Assembly: GCF_000243155.2 (NCBI RefSeq) | Contig: NC_018017.1 | Span: 3,844,001-3,908,000 of the forward strand | DNA: 64,000 bases | Source: Desulfitobacterium dehalogenans ATCC 51507 | GTDB lineage: Bacteria > Bacillota > Desulfitobacteriia > Desulfitobacteriales > Desulfitobacteriaceae | Direction of reading: 5' to 3' | Shown here: positions 24,932 through 34,500 of the stretch, piece after piece | Position numbering within the stretch: the first letter of the stretch is position 1 | How the letters are laid out: every line of letters starts with the position of its first letter | The notes under the pieces: model-generated | Seen by the model: only the letters and a program-made list of their open reading frames with translations | Told to the model about the DNA's origin: nothing | Database searches by the model: none | Translations under genes and position numbers: made by a program

Positions 24932-26644
24932 ATGAAGAAAAAATGTTCAATGTCTTTACTCTGTTTCTTGCTGGTTTTTTCACTTCTATCTATGAGTATT
25001 CCTGTATCAGCAGATACTCCATCTACGTCAATAAGTCTGGATAAAAGTACGATAGTGCTTACCGTTGGCCAAACCGATACCATAACTGCGACTGTCCTTC
25101 CCTCCGGTACCACGAATCAAAACTTAACTTGGATATCTTCTAATCCGAATGTAGTCAAGGTCTTTAATGGGCTTCTAATGGCTCTCAATGAAGGGACAGC
25201 TTATATCAACGTTATGAATCCTTCCGGAAATAGTAGCTACGCTTCATGTTATGTTATTGTCAAAAAACCTGATTCAACCATGGAAATCAATAAATCATCG
25301 GCTGTGCTTAGTGTCGGTTCTACAGAGACCTTAACCGTCACTGTTTCACCCAGTCAAGCCGTCCATTGGACATCCTCAAATCCCGAGATTGTGCAAGTGT
25401 TCAATGGGGTATTGATGGCTCAAAAACTCGGCACAGCAGTGATTACAGCGACAGCTGCCGATGGTTCGCGCAGCGTGACGTGCACTGTGACGATCAATGA
25501 TGCCCCGACCTCGATCACTTTAAATAAAAGCACGGCTACTTTAGGTATTGGCAAGTCTACAACGTTAACCGCTAACATTTCACCAGCCCTCCCCACCAAT
25601 GCCTATTTAATGTGGCAGTCCTCTAATCCCGGTATCGTATCCGTATCAGGAGGAGTAATAACTGGAGTGAGTCTGGGAACTGCCGTCATTACGGCTATTG
25701 CTTCCGATGGTTCAAGCAGTGCCACCTGTAAAGTTACTGTGACCGCCAGCGGTGTCAACCCCATCAGACTGGGCGGAGCCAACAGGTATGAAACTTCGGT
25801 TCAAATCGCCAAACAAGGGTGGCCAAACGGCTCAGCTTATCTAGTTTTAGCAACGGGAAACAATTATCCTGATGCCTTGAGCGCTGCCCCATTAGCTCAG
25901 AAGTATAATGCACCTATTTTGCTTACAGATAAAACACTTCCCCAGGTGACCTTAAATGAAATTACCCGTTTGAAACCCACCCAAATCTTTATCTGCGGCG
26001 GTACCGGTGCGATATCTAAAACTATCGAAAATCAACTCAATGGTATGGGAATCCTCACGGAAAGACTGGAAGGCAAAGACCGCTATGAGACTTCTGTCGC
26101 GATCGCTAAGAAATTAGGCTCTGGGTCAGGAGAATTAGTCCTTGTTAACGGCTATGAGTGGTCCGATGCCTTATCTGTCTCTCCCATTGCCGCCAAAAAA
26201 GGCATCCCTATCTTATTGACGGATAAAAATGCTTTCCCCGACTCTGTCAAATCATTTGTTAACTCAAATAATTTTTATACAACCTATGTCTTAGGTGGAA
26301 CGGACCTCATCAGCAATCAAGTGAAAAACCAACTTCCCGGTTCAGAGCGAATCGACGGCACTAACAAATATGAAAGAAATATCAATATCCTCAAGAAGTT
26401 TGAAGATAGCCTGGATCTGGAAAAAATCTGCATAGCCACAGGAGCTGATTTTCCTGATGCTCTCTCCGGCTCAGCGCTTGCGGCGAACCTTTCCTCCGCT
26501 ATCGTACTGGTGGATAATAATAGTTTAAAATCTGTAACCACTCAATACGTAACTCAATCCCTTCAACAAACCAATGATGTTTACGTGTTTGGACTCCAAG
26601 GGGTTGTCAGTGACACTGTGGTAAATAAGCTATTTGGCAAATAA
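24932..26644 (+). CDS. Secreted protein with three Big_2 Ig-like domains and three CWB2 repeats
   Basis: 570 residues. A signal peptide (about 1-28, ending PVSADT) is followed by three Ig-like group 2 domains (about 29-115, 117-200, 203-277). The first and third carry I-S/T-L-x-K-S-T openings and the second a diverged one; WISSNP or WQSSNP strands recur. Three CWB2 repeats start at RLGGANRYETS near residue 278. Repeats 1 and 2 have PILLTDK; the third has the diverged SSAIVLVDN. CWB2 would anchor it non-covalently to wall polymer with the Ig stalk exposed. ATG at 24932 is set by AAGGAGGA; an upstream in-frame ATG would add 13 residues and spoil the signal peptide. Confidence 0.93.
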   Translation: MKKKCSMSLLCFLLVFSLLSMSIPVSADTPSTSISLDKSTIVLTVGQTDTITATVLPSGTTNQNLTWISSNPNVVKVFNGLLMALNEGTAYINVMNPSGNSSYASCYVIVKKPDSTMEINKSSAVLSVGSTETLTVTVSPSQAVHWTSSNPEIVQVFNGVLMAQKLGTAVITATAADGSRSVTCTVTINDAPTSITLNKSTATLGIGKSTTLTANISPALPTNAYLMWQSSNPGIVSVSGGVITGVSLGTAVITAIASDGSSSATCKVTVTASGVNPIRLGGANRYETSVQIAKQGWPNGSAYLVLATGNNYPDALSAAPLAQKYNAPILLTDKTLPQVTLNEITRLKPTQIFICGGTGAISKTIENQLNGMGILTERLEGKDRYETSVAIAKKLGSGSGELVLVNGYEWSDALSVSPIAAKKGIPILLTDKNAFPDSVKSFVNSNNFYTTYVLGGTDLISNQVKNQLPGSERIDGTNKYERNINILKKFEDSLDLEKICIATGADFPDALSGSALAANLSSAIVLVDNNSLKSVTTQYVTQSLQQTNDVYVFGLQGVVSDTVVNKLFGK

Positions 26645-26690
26645 TTTATACAATTTAATAGCGCTTTGGAATTGTCAAATTCACATAATC

Positions 26691-26737
26691 AGCCCCCTTG
26701 ATAGATGGAAAAGCATCTATCAAGGGGGCTGTTATTA
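26691..26737. terminator. Bidirectional terminator between convergent genes
   Basis: A 17-base perfect stem (arms start AGCCCCCTTG and end CAAGGGGGCT) with a GAAAA loop, followed by TTATTAT on the plus strand. It serves the plus-strand CWB2 gene and possibly the minus-strand TolC-like gene. Confidence 0.92.
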
Positions 26738-26743
26738 TATGTC

Positions 26744-27940
26744 CTACTTTTTCAGACTATTTTCAAAGCTGGCTGCTGCGGTCATGTACGAGTTGATATT
26801 TTGCAGCAATGTATACTGGTCATTAAGCAGCTTGTTTTGGGGTTCAATTATTTCGAGGGGGCTGGCAGTCCCTACCTCAATTTTCTTCTGGAGGATATCC
26901 ATCTCGATTTGATCCGCTTCAACTGTCAGTTGAGCCGCTTGAATCGTATTCTCCAGAGACTTCAAATTATTATACGCCGTTCGCAAAGAGACTTCCTTGG
27001 TAACAGGCAGAGCTTCCAGAGTCGCTTTCTTGTCTTCTATACTGATTTGAAACTGATCGGCTGCCGTCATATTGGAGTAGCGGAAGGCGATCTTATACTC
27101 GATCTCGGTCAATTCTATATCTTGTTCATATCGTTTTTTGTCATAGTCGTTTTCAATCGTTTTCGCAATTCGGTCTTTAAGTTTGGAATCGTCGAATTTA
27201 CTGTAGGGAGACAGATCTGAGGTCAGCACAACGTCGCGGTCGACGTTAATTCCCAGATCCCGTTTCAAAGCTATCATAGAACTGTTTATGCTATTTTGAA
27301 CCGCTTTCAGACCTGCTTCCAGCGAGCTTCTCTGAGCGCTCAAAGTCGATAGTTGAGATTGGATGCCCATCCCTAGATCCACTTGCAGCTTGACTTGCCC
27401 GATAAGGGTATCCACATTATCTAATTGGGCTTTTAAAGTTTTCACTTGCTGTTGAGAGGCTAAAGTATTCTGATACTGATTCGTGATCTGTACTTTAAGA
27501 TCCTTCAATTGTTCTTCCTGGTCATGTTTGGCATTTTCTAAGGTCCAAAGAGCTTTTTTATGATTTAACCATTTCCTTTTGGCTGAATCCTCATCCACTT
27601 CATCATAATTGGCGTTATGCAGCCCCAGTGCTTGTTCGTATTGTCTTTCGTAGATAGCAATTTTGTCCTTCGTCAACTTCCAGGTGCTGTTCCCTGTCTC
27701 AACCAATTTTAGGGCGTCTTCCAGAGAAAGCTTTAGGGTGGAAGTATCCTCAGCTTTGGGGGGGACTGTGTTTGTTTCCCCGCTTTTATCGGGCTCTTGG
27801 GTTGTCTGAGCCGGTTCACCGGCCTCAGCCAGGAGGATCTTATTGGATGAAGTATTGGTACTGGCAATTACGTTGCTGGCCGCAAAGACCATTGAAGCCG
27901 TTAAAATTGCGGCTATTGTTTTTTTATTAATTTTTTTCAA
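26744..27940 (-). CDS. TolC-like (outer membrane efflux family) secreted coiled-coil protein
   Basis: 398 residues. A signal peptide (1-27) is followed by a low-complexity T/E/P-rich linker to about residue 70 and then LKLSLEDALKLVETGN, the usual opening of an OEP domain. Long heptad-rich helices follow (QEEQLKDLKVQITNQYQN, VKTLKAQLDNVDTLIGQVK). Near the end, EVGTASPLEIIEPQNKL is the OEP-type second hairpin motif. It uses a TTG start after GGGGGTG. Such proteins are outer-membrane channels in diderms, so their place in a CWB2-type organism is odd. It is probably cotranscribed with the next gene, a relative. Confidence 0.78.
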   Translation of the reverse strand: MKKINKKTIAAILTASMVFAASNVIASTNTSSNKILLAEAGEPAQTTQEPDKSGETNTVPPKAEDTSTLKLSLEDALKLVETGNSTWKLTKDKIAIYERQYEQALGLHNANYDEVDEDSAKRKWLNHKKALWTLENAKHDQEEQLKDLKVQITNQYQNTLASQQQVKTLKAQLDNVDTLIGQVKLQVDLGMGIQSQLSTLSAQRSSLEAGLKAVQNSINSSMIALKRDLGINVDRDVVLTSDLSPYSKFDDSKLKDRIAKTIENDYDKKRYEQDIELTEIEYKIAFRYSNMTAADQFQISIEDKKATLEALPVTKEVSLRTAYNNLKSLENTIQAAQLTVEADQIEMDILQKKIEVGTASPLEIIEPQNKLLNDQYTLLQNINSYMTAAASFENSLKK

Positions 27941-27979
27941 TTTGGCACCCCCGTGTTTAATTCCTTGTTGTCCTAATGT

Positions 27980-29086
27980 TTAAGGTTGAAATCCCGCACC
28001 GCAGGCTGACTCCATCATGGCTTGCATAAGCCAGGCGTCCAGTTCAGCGTTCTTTAAATTGATATCAGCCTGAGCCTTTGCTACTTTTATCTTATTTAAT
28101 TCAATAAAGGTGATCTCCGAATTCTCATAGCGGATTTGGGCAGCTTGATAGTTCTGCTCGGCTTGATCGGCAAGATAGCTCATTGCTTCCATCTTCTTCA
28201 TAGAGCTTTCCAGTCCGGCGTAAAGGTCGGTGACATTTTGCTGAACACTGATCCGGGCAAGCTCAAGATCGTTTCCAGCTTTGGCTATCTCATATTCTTG
28301 CTGTTGCTTATAGAACTCATAATCCGTCGGGATTTCAGCTATACCGAGGCGGTATTGCTCTTCTAAAATATCCAGGGTGCTTTGGGCATTAAGGACTTCG
28401 GCTCGATTCGTCCGGGCTTGCTGAACATAGTCATCAAGCGCTCTCACCTGTGCCGATGGCTTGATGTTATTGTCCTGCAATACAGCATACTGTTTGGCAA
28501 TATCTTCTTTCATCATATTGTTCAAAGCCATCTTGGCAGAATCTTTGCTGTTTTGAGCGTTCAGGTAGTTATACCGTGTTTGTTCGTAAGCAATCTCCGC
28601 TAACCTTAGCTGAGCATCCGTAAGCATACTCTGTTCCTTTTGAAGACGAGCTTTTTTGTAATCTTCGTAAAGGGAATTCATCAGCTCACTTTGGGTGTTC
28701 AAGGCATAATCGGCCTTAAGAAGCTCGATATACCCGCTATAGGCACCCATGCGTATGGCATTGGTTACGACCACTTGAGTGTTGTTAACCTGCTCAAGGG
28801 CACTTTTCAATTGCAAGGGGTAGAGGATAATCGCTTTCACCAGGGAGTAGGAATTGCTGTACGGTAAAAGATACTTGGTTTGATTCATCTGTCCTTTGAC
28901 GCTGACATAATTCTTTTGGATGACTTCGGCTTGCTGGTTAACGGTTTTAAGGGGCTGAGAATTTTCAACGGCTTTTATAGCCGCCTTTTCAATATTCAAG
29001 CTCTCTTCCGCAGCAGCAAAGGCGACTTGAGTCGTGCTGGCCAGAACCAATGTGACCAGGGCAATCGATGCTATGACCTTCTTCAA
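27980..29086 (-). CDS. Second TolC-like secreted coiled-coil protein
   Basis: 368 residues with a clear signal peptide (MKKVIASIALVTLVLAS..., cut near residue 25). The pattern is the same as the neighbour's: LNIEKAAIKAVENSQ opening, alternating long helices (QLRLAEIAYEQTRYNYLNAQ) and a repeat half ending YENSEITFIELNKIKVAKAQ. The TTG start has AAGGAGG upstream. Sequence identity with the 26.7 kb gene is low by eye, so any duplication is old. It lies 23 bases after the FN3-CWB2 gene, so one transcript is likely. Membrane-crossing beta strands expected of true TolC are not obvious. Confidence 0.75.
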   Translation of the reverse strand: MKKVIASIALVTLVLASTTQVAFAAAEESLNIEKAAIKAVENSQPLKTVNQQAEVIQKNYVSVKGQMNQTKYLLPYSNSYSLVKAIILYPLQLKSALEQVNNTQVVVTNAIRMGAYSGYIELLKADYALNTQSELMNSLYEDYKKARLQKEQSMLTDAQLRLAEIAYEQTRYNYLNAQNSKDSAKMALNNMMKEDIAKQYAVLQDNNIKPSAQVRALDDYVQQARTNRAEVLNAQSTLDILEEQYRLGIAEIPTDYEFYKQQQEYEIAKAGNDLELARISVQQNVTDLYAGLESSMKKMEAMSYLADQAEQNYQAAQIRYENSEITFIELNKIKVAKAQADINLKNAELDAWLMQAMMESACGAGFQP

Positions 29087-29109
29087 GTAATTTCCTCCTT
29101 ATCAAGGTG

Positions 29110-31485
29110 CTATTTCGTCGTTCCAGACACCGGGCCGGAGCGATCCCCGGTGGTGGTACTGTTACATGGTTGAATCTTATAATAATAGGTCGTTTGAGTT
29201 GTTAAATGCGTATCTGTAAAATGGGGGGAATCTGTTGTGCCCACCAAATTGTAAGCTCCTGTACTTGAGGCGGCTCGGTAAATATTGTAATAACTGGCAT
29301 TGGCAACGCTGTCCCAGGTCAGGAAGATCTGCTCAGAGCTCAAGGGCGTCGCCTTGATATTCCCAGGCACCCCCAGGGTGCTGAAGCCGTACATCGTCGA
29401 AGCATAGGCTGCCTCTGAGTAATAACCTACTCCTACTGTATTCCCAGATTGAATTTTATAAAAATAAGCAGTACCCGAAGTAAGGTTGGTATCGACATGG
29501 AAAGGACTTCCCACAGTGGCCACAAGGTCATAGGCCCCAGTCAAGGAGGTGGAACGGTAAACATGATAAAACGTGGCGTTGTCCACAGCATCCCATTTAA
29601 CATGGATCTGACTCGGGCTCAAACCCGTCGCAGACACATTGGTTGCCGCAGTTAAGACATTATGGTCAAGCCAGGTCTGAGCCTGAACACTATTGGAGTA
29701 AAGGCTTGATGAAGTATTATTTACCGCCTGAATCTTATAATAATAAGTGATCCCTGAGGCCAAATTCAAGTCGGTATAGAAGGGTGTACTCACTGAAACT
29801 AACTTTGTATAGCTTCCAGTCGGCGATGTGGCCCTGTAGACATTATAATGGAGCGCACTGCTTACGACATCCCAGGTAAGGTAAACCTGATTCGTATCCC
29901 TGATTTCCGCTTTGACATTGGTGGGCTGCATCAAGACAGCGCTAGTTGTTAGAGTGGTGGCCGGGACAGCATCCGAATAGGGTCCGGTTTCCCCATTATA
30001 GACTGCCTGTACTTTATAGTAATAAGTGGTCCCTGTGGAAAGATAGGTGTCAAAGTAGTAAGGCGTGGTCGTGGCAGTAATCTTAGTATAGGTTCCGGAA
30101 AAGGAAGATGACCTGTAGACATGGTAAGCAACAGCATCATTTACCTTATTCCAAGTTAGGTAGATTTGGCTTGCGCTCTGGGGTGTCGCCGATAGATTGG
30201 TAATCAGTTGATTGCTTGTTGTGACCGTACCAATCTCCGAGCTGATCGTATCCAAAAGCTTCTCGGATACAGCCTCCGCCCCACCGAAAGCTACGACATT
30301 TTGGATCGCAGAGGAGTAATCCTGGAAAAAAGCAGCGGCATCTTTAGTTAAAGAGCTACCCACTAAGATAACCGGAGAACCCTGTAAAGAGGCTAATGCT
30401 GAGCCGGTTAAGGCGTCCGGATAGGCTGCCCCTGTCGTTAAATAACAAGTGTGCAAATCCAACCTATCCCTGAAGAATTCAATGATATTGATATTCATGT
30501 CGTACCAGTTCGTCCCTGTCAAGCGTTGCGGAGAGGGCAGCTGCCTATATACATTATTACTGATGCTCCCGGAGTCACCTAAAACGTAAGTGTTTTCGCA
30601 ATGTCTATCTAAAAGCTTCTTTAGATCACTCCCCAGGCTATCTTTAGGTGTCAAGAGAATAGGCATGCCTTCTTTTGCCGCGATAGGTGCTATAGATAAA
30701 ACATCCTGAAAATTCAAACCGGAAGCAATAACCGCTTCATCGAAATCACCTATGGCCTCAGCCACTTTGAGCGAGGTCTCATAGCGGTCCACTCCTGCCA
30801 ACCGGGTCACCTTAATTCCTAAGTCCCTGATAGCGTCAGCTGCTTTTTCAGAGACTACAGCAGTGCCGCCAATAATAATGGCATCCTTTACATCAAGAGC
30901 CAATAATTGTTTCTTTGTTTCTACATGTAAACTATTCTTAGGTGTCAACAGAATGGGGGCCTTATATTTGGCCGCTAGAGGGGAAGCACAGATAGCATCG
31001 GGAAAATTCTCGCCGCCGGCAATGATAGCATAAGAAGAAGTGTTCCAGCCTGCTTCAGCGATTTCAGCAGCGGTCGTATAGCGATCACTTCCTGAAAGAC
31101 GATTATTTTCTACCGGAGCGATACGTCCTGACTCTGAATGCGTTACCGCCCAAGCTTCAGCAGAGTAGTCACTGGATCCGCTGTTTGTAATGGCCTGAAC
31201 CTTATAGTAGTAACGGGTATTGGCTTTGAGTCCCGCACTGATATAGCTGGGGGTATCGCTGGCTCCTATGTAAGTATAGGTTCCCGAAGAGGAATTGGCC
31301 CGATAGATGTAATACTGGGCTGCCGAGCTGACTGGCTCCCACGATAAGTTGATTTGACTCGAACTGATTACCACTGCTTTCAGCGCTGTAGGTACAGCAG
31401 GATTACTCGCCGCCAGCGCTTGCCCGGGGAAAATGAGCAGGGCAAGAACCAAGCACAGAAGTCCTATTTTTTTAATCCTTCTCAC
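29110..31485 (-). CDS. Secreted protein with five FN3 domains and three CWB2 repeats
   Basis: About 791 residues. Signal peptide (1-26), one fibronectin III domain (30-118), three CWB2 repeats (127-417, opening RLSGSDRYTTA) and four more FN3 domains beginning near 425, 517, 612 and 703. The FN3 units share INLSW/IYLTW, YYIYRA/YHVYRS and TYYYKIQA strands and are close enough to suggest recent internal duplication. CWB2 repeats 1 and 2 have PILLTPK; repeat 3 has SPVILVGSS. GTG at 31485 has GAGGAG six bases upstream. Likely a wall-bound stalk or adhesin, or a carbohydrate-contacting surface protein. Confidence 0.92.
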   Translation of the reverse strand: MRRIKKIGLLCLVLALLIFPGQALAASNPAVPTALKAVVISSSQINLSWEPVSSAAQYYIYRANSSSGTYTYIGASDTPSYISAGLKANTRYYYKVQAITNSGSSDYSAEAWAVTHSESGRIAPVENNRLSGSDRYTTAAEIAEAGWNTSSYAIIAGGENFPDAICASPLAAKYKAPILLTPKNSLHVETKKQLLALDVKDAIIIGGTAVVSEKAADAIRDLGIKVTRLAGVDRYETSLKVAEAIGDFDEAVIASGLNFQDVLSIAPIAAKEGMPILLTPKDSLGSDLKKLLDRHCENTYVLGDSGSISNNVYRQLPSPQRLTGTNWYDMNINIIEFFRDRLDLHTCYLTTGAAYPDALTGSALASLQGSPVILVGSSLTKDAAAFFQDYSSAIQNVVAFGGAEAVSEKLLDTISSEIGTVTTSNQLITNLSATPQSASQIYLTWNKVNDAVAYHVYRSSSFSGTYTKITATTTPYYFDTYLSTGTTYYYKVQAVYNGETGPYSDAVPATTLTTSAVLMQPTNVKAEIRDTNQVYLTWDVVSSALHYNVYRATSPTGSYTKLVSVSTPFYTDLNLASGITYYYKIQAVNNTSSSLYSNSVQAQTWLDHNVLTAATNVSATGLSPSQIHVKWDAVDNATFYHVYRSTSLTGAYDLVATVGSPFHVDTNLTSGTAYFYKIQSGNTVGVGYYSEAAYASTMYGFSTLGVPGNIKATPLSSEQIFLTWDSVANASYYNIYRAASSTGAYNLVGTTDSPHFTDTHLTTQTTYYYKIQPCNSTTTGDRSGPVSGTTK

Positions 31486-31546
31486 AATGATCTCCTCTCT
31501 TCTCATCCTGTCTTTTCACACTGGGCGAAGTTCGCTAGTTAAAAAC

Positions 31547-34500
31547 TTATAATGTGAAATCTTTCTCCTTAAGCATAGGGTAGTATGAGCGAGTCGCGCT
31601 AAAGTCCTGGGTTTCATTGCTTTTCAGAAATAATGACGTCAAACGGGTTAAATCTCTGATAGGTGCAAAATCTTTAATTTTGTTAAGGCTTATATCCAAA
31701 TAAGTTAATTTAGTCAGATTTCTTACGGTATCTACTTGCTCCAGGTCATTGTTGCGCAGATTCAAGTACTCCAAATCAGGGAGTCTCTGCAGGGTAGATA
31801 AATTAGACCCTTTTAGAAAATTATTTCTTAGATCCAGAGTGCGCAAGTTCGAGCATGCCTCCAGTCCAGTAAGGTCTCTAATCCCATAGCCATCAAGGTT
31901 CAAGCTGGTAAGCTCCAGTACTTCGCTCAGATAGGCCGGCTGTGGAGAAGATTGCTTGCCTAATGTGTATTTTACGGCCCACTCCAGACTTCCGTCTTTA
32001 AATTCAATCGCCTTATCCTCAGAAACCTTCAAGCTTAAAGTCGTCGTCAGATCAGTTCCCTCTACTGTCCCCTGAAATGTGTATGTACCGGCTTTATTGA
32101 GGATCGTTGCTGTAGGTGTGCTGCTCCATTGTACTGGCAACTTTTTGATACTATGATCACTCATGCTCACCGTTACTGTCTCCGGAAGGGAATAATCGCT
32201 ACCGCGAATGACCTCGGCACCGAAGGTATCTACTTTAACCGGACCTGCCTCAACAGTGAGGACCAACTCAACGGTACCATCATAACCCTTTACGGAACCA
32301 GTATAATAATAAGTTCCTGTCTTGGCTGTGGATACATTCGTTAAGTTCCATGTGACCGGGACCTGTGCCCAATTTCCCTGGCTGGTTTTAGCTTCAATCG
32401 TTTTAGGCAAGGTATAGCTTTGATTTTCCTTGACGGCAACATCGATACTCTTTACTTCGCTAACAGTCGGGGTTAGGTTAGCTAAGCGCTGGACAGTGCT
32501 TGAAGCAATGACCCCCTCCCCTCCCAATACTGTAATTTCATCGATCACCTGCGTCGAAAAATATTTGTCCGCAGCCGCACTTATTTGATTGCCATTCAAC
32601 AGTATAACGGGATTATTGTTCATCTGTGCATAGGCCGCCGCAGCCAGAGCATCCGGGTAAGCCTGTCCGGTGGCGATAAAGACCCGATCCTTGCTCAGGC
32701 TCTCGCTGAATTTCTGCAGCAGAGCAATATTTCTAGTATAGGGATCAGCTCCTGTGATGTTCTCAGCAGCGGCAAATTGGCTCCGGATGACTTGTGGAAT
32801 TTCCTTTGCGGTGCCAAGAATGATGACTCTGCTAAGCTTAGCCCGGGCAAAGTAACTCTTTTGATTTTTGGTCATATCGTCTGAAGGAACCGGAATAATC
32901 GGCATCCCTTCGGCAGCGGCAAGGGGTGCCGCCGACAAAGCATCGGCAAAGCTCTCCCCTGGAACAATAATTATTCCCTTAGACATACCTACCGATCGTG
33001 CTACCGCCATAGCCGTATCATACCTGTCCTTACCGGATAAACGGGTAGAAGTAATCCCATTAGCAGATAGCTGACTTTCTACACTGTTGGGAACCGCACT
33101 TAATCCGCCCACGATGTAAGCTTTCTTCGGGCTTAAGCGTTTGATCTCCCTCAAGGTCTCCGGGCTAAATCCTTTGGGCCCGGCCAGAAGGATCGGTGCC
33201 CCATTTTTACCGGCCAAGGTAGCCGCACTTAAAGCATCGGGAAAGTTTTGGCCGGTCGTTATAACCACATTATCAGCGCCATCGGGCCAGCCGCTCTGGC
33301 TGATAGCCACCGCAGTCTGATAACGGTCGCTGCCGGATAATCTGGACACCGTTGTGGAAGCATAGGCCTGTTGGTCTAAAGAAAATATGAGCAATACCGC
33401 ACCAAGCAAAATGCCGGTTATTTTTCTGGATAGAATCTTCATGTTAATCACCTTTTTCACATCCTCCCAGCTCATGGCTCCTTCACTTGGCTTTGCCTTG
33501 AGCATATGATTAATACTTACCCCTAAGCCCAGCAGGCACCAAAAGACCGGGGCGACGGAAACCACACTGTCATTAAAAAATGCTGCACCAAGATAGCCCA
33601 CAATAGCGATAAAAACGGCAACTCCCGCCTGGGAGAGGAAATCCCGAAACGGATTAGAGACATATAAGCGAAAACTCTGATATAGGTAGTATACTACAAT
33701 AAAGAGAAAGGCCAAAAGGGAAATAATGCCAGTATTGATGGCAATCTGTAAGTATTGATTATGGGGTTTGTCTACAATTTGCCACATATCCCCATGATAG
33801 GCATACATTTTCCCCAAAATATCGTGTTGAGGGAAAACTATGGCAAATGTATCCGGCCCATAGCCAAGAAATAGTGTATTTTTTAATAAAGGCAGGGAGC
33901 GAGACCAAATATAACCCCGGGAAGAACCGATGCGTTCATAGCCGGTAAAGCCCCAGGATTCAATCGGCTCCAGGCTGATTTCCCTGCCATTTGGACCGAG
34001 GAAAGTGAGCTTCTCCGGTTCTAAGCCGAAAAAGAGTTGAATATCCCCCTTTTGAATTTTCAAAGCCCCTTTGCCATTCAACTGCCCAACAGTCAGAAGA
34101 TAATCTGTATACTTCGGGTCACTGAACATCATTGTACCCTGATCCCGGTCATAAGTGTAAAGGATAGGCTTGTTTTCACTATCCATAAACACAAGCCGGT
34201 CCTCATCATATGTAAAATTAAGTGTTTCGGAGTCCGTCACTATCGTTCCCTGTTTCCCATTAATGTTCACAGCCTTTAAAGGGATACTATCCTCCTGGGA
34301 CTCCGCGTTCCCGGCCAGACCGATCAAAGCCCTGGTATCGGTATATAGGGACATGGCCCTGGTGCTTAAATACCCTCCTGACAGCTGATTCAATCCTATG
34401 GCCAAAGCAATCATCACCAGCAAGCCGGCTCCGAAATATTTCCAGTGCTTCCTGATCATCTTGTTGATAGCTATTAAAAAGACCAGCAAGGCCAGTCCAC

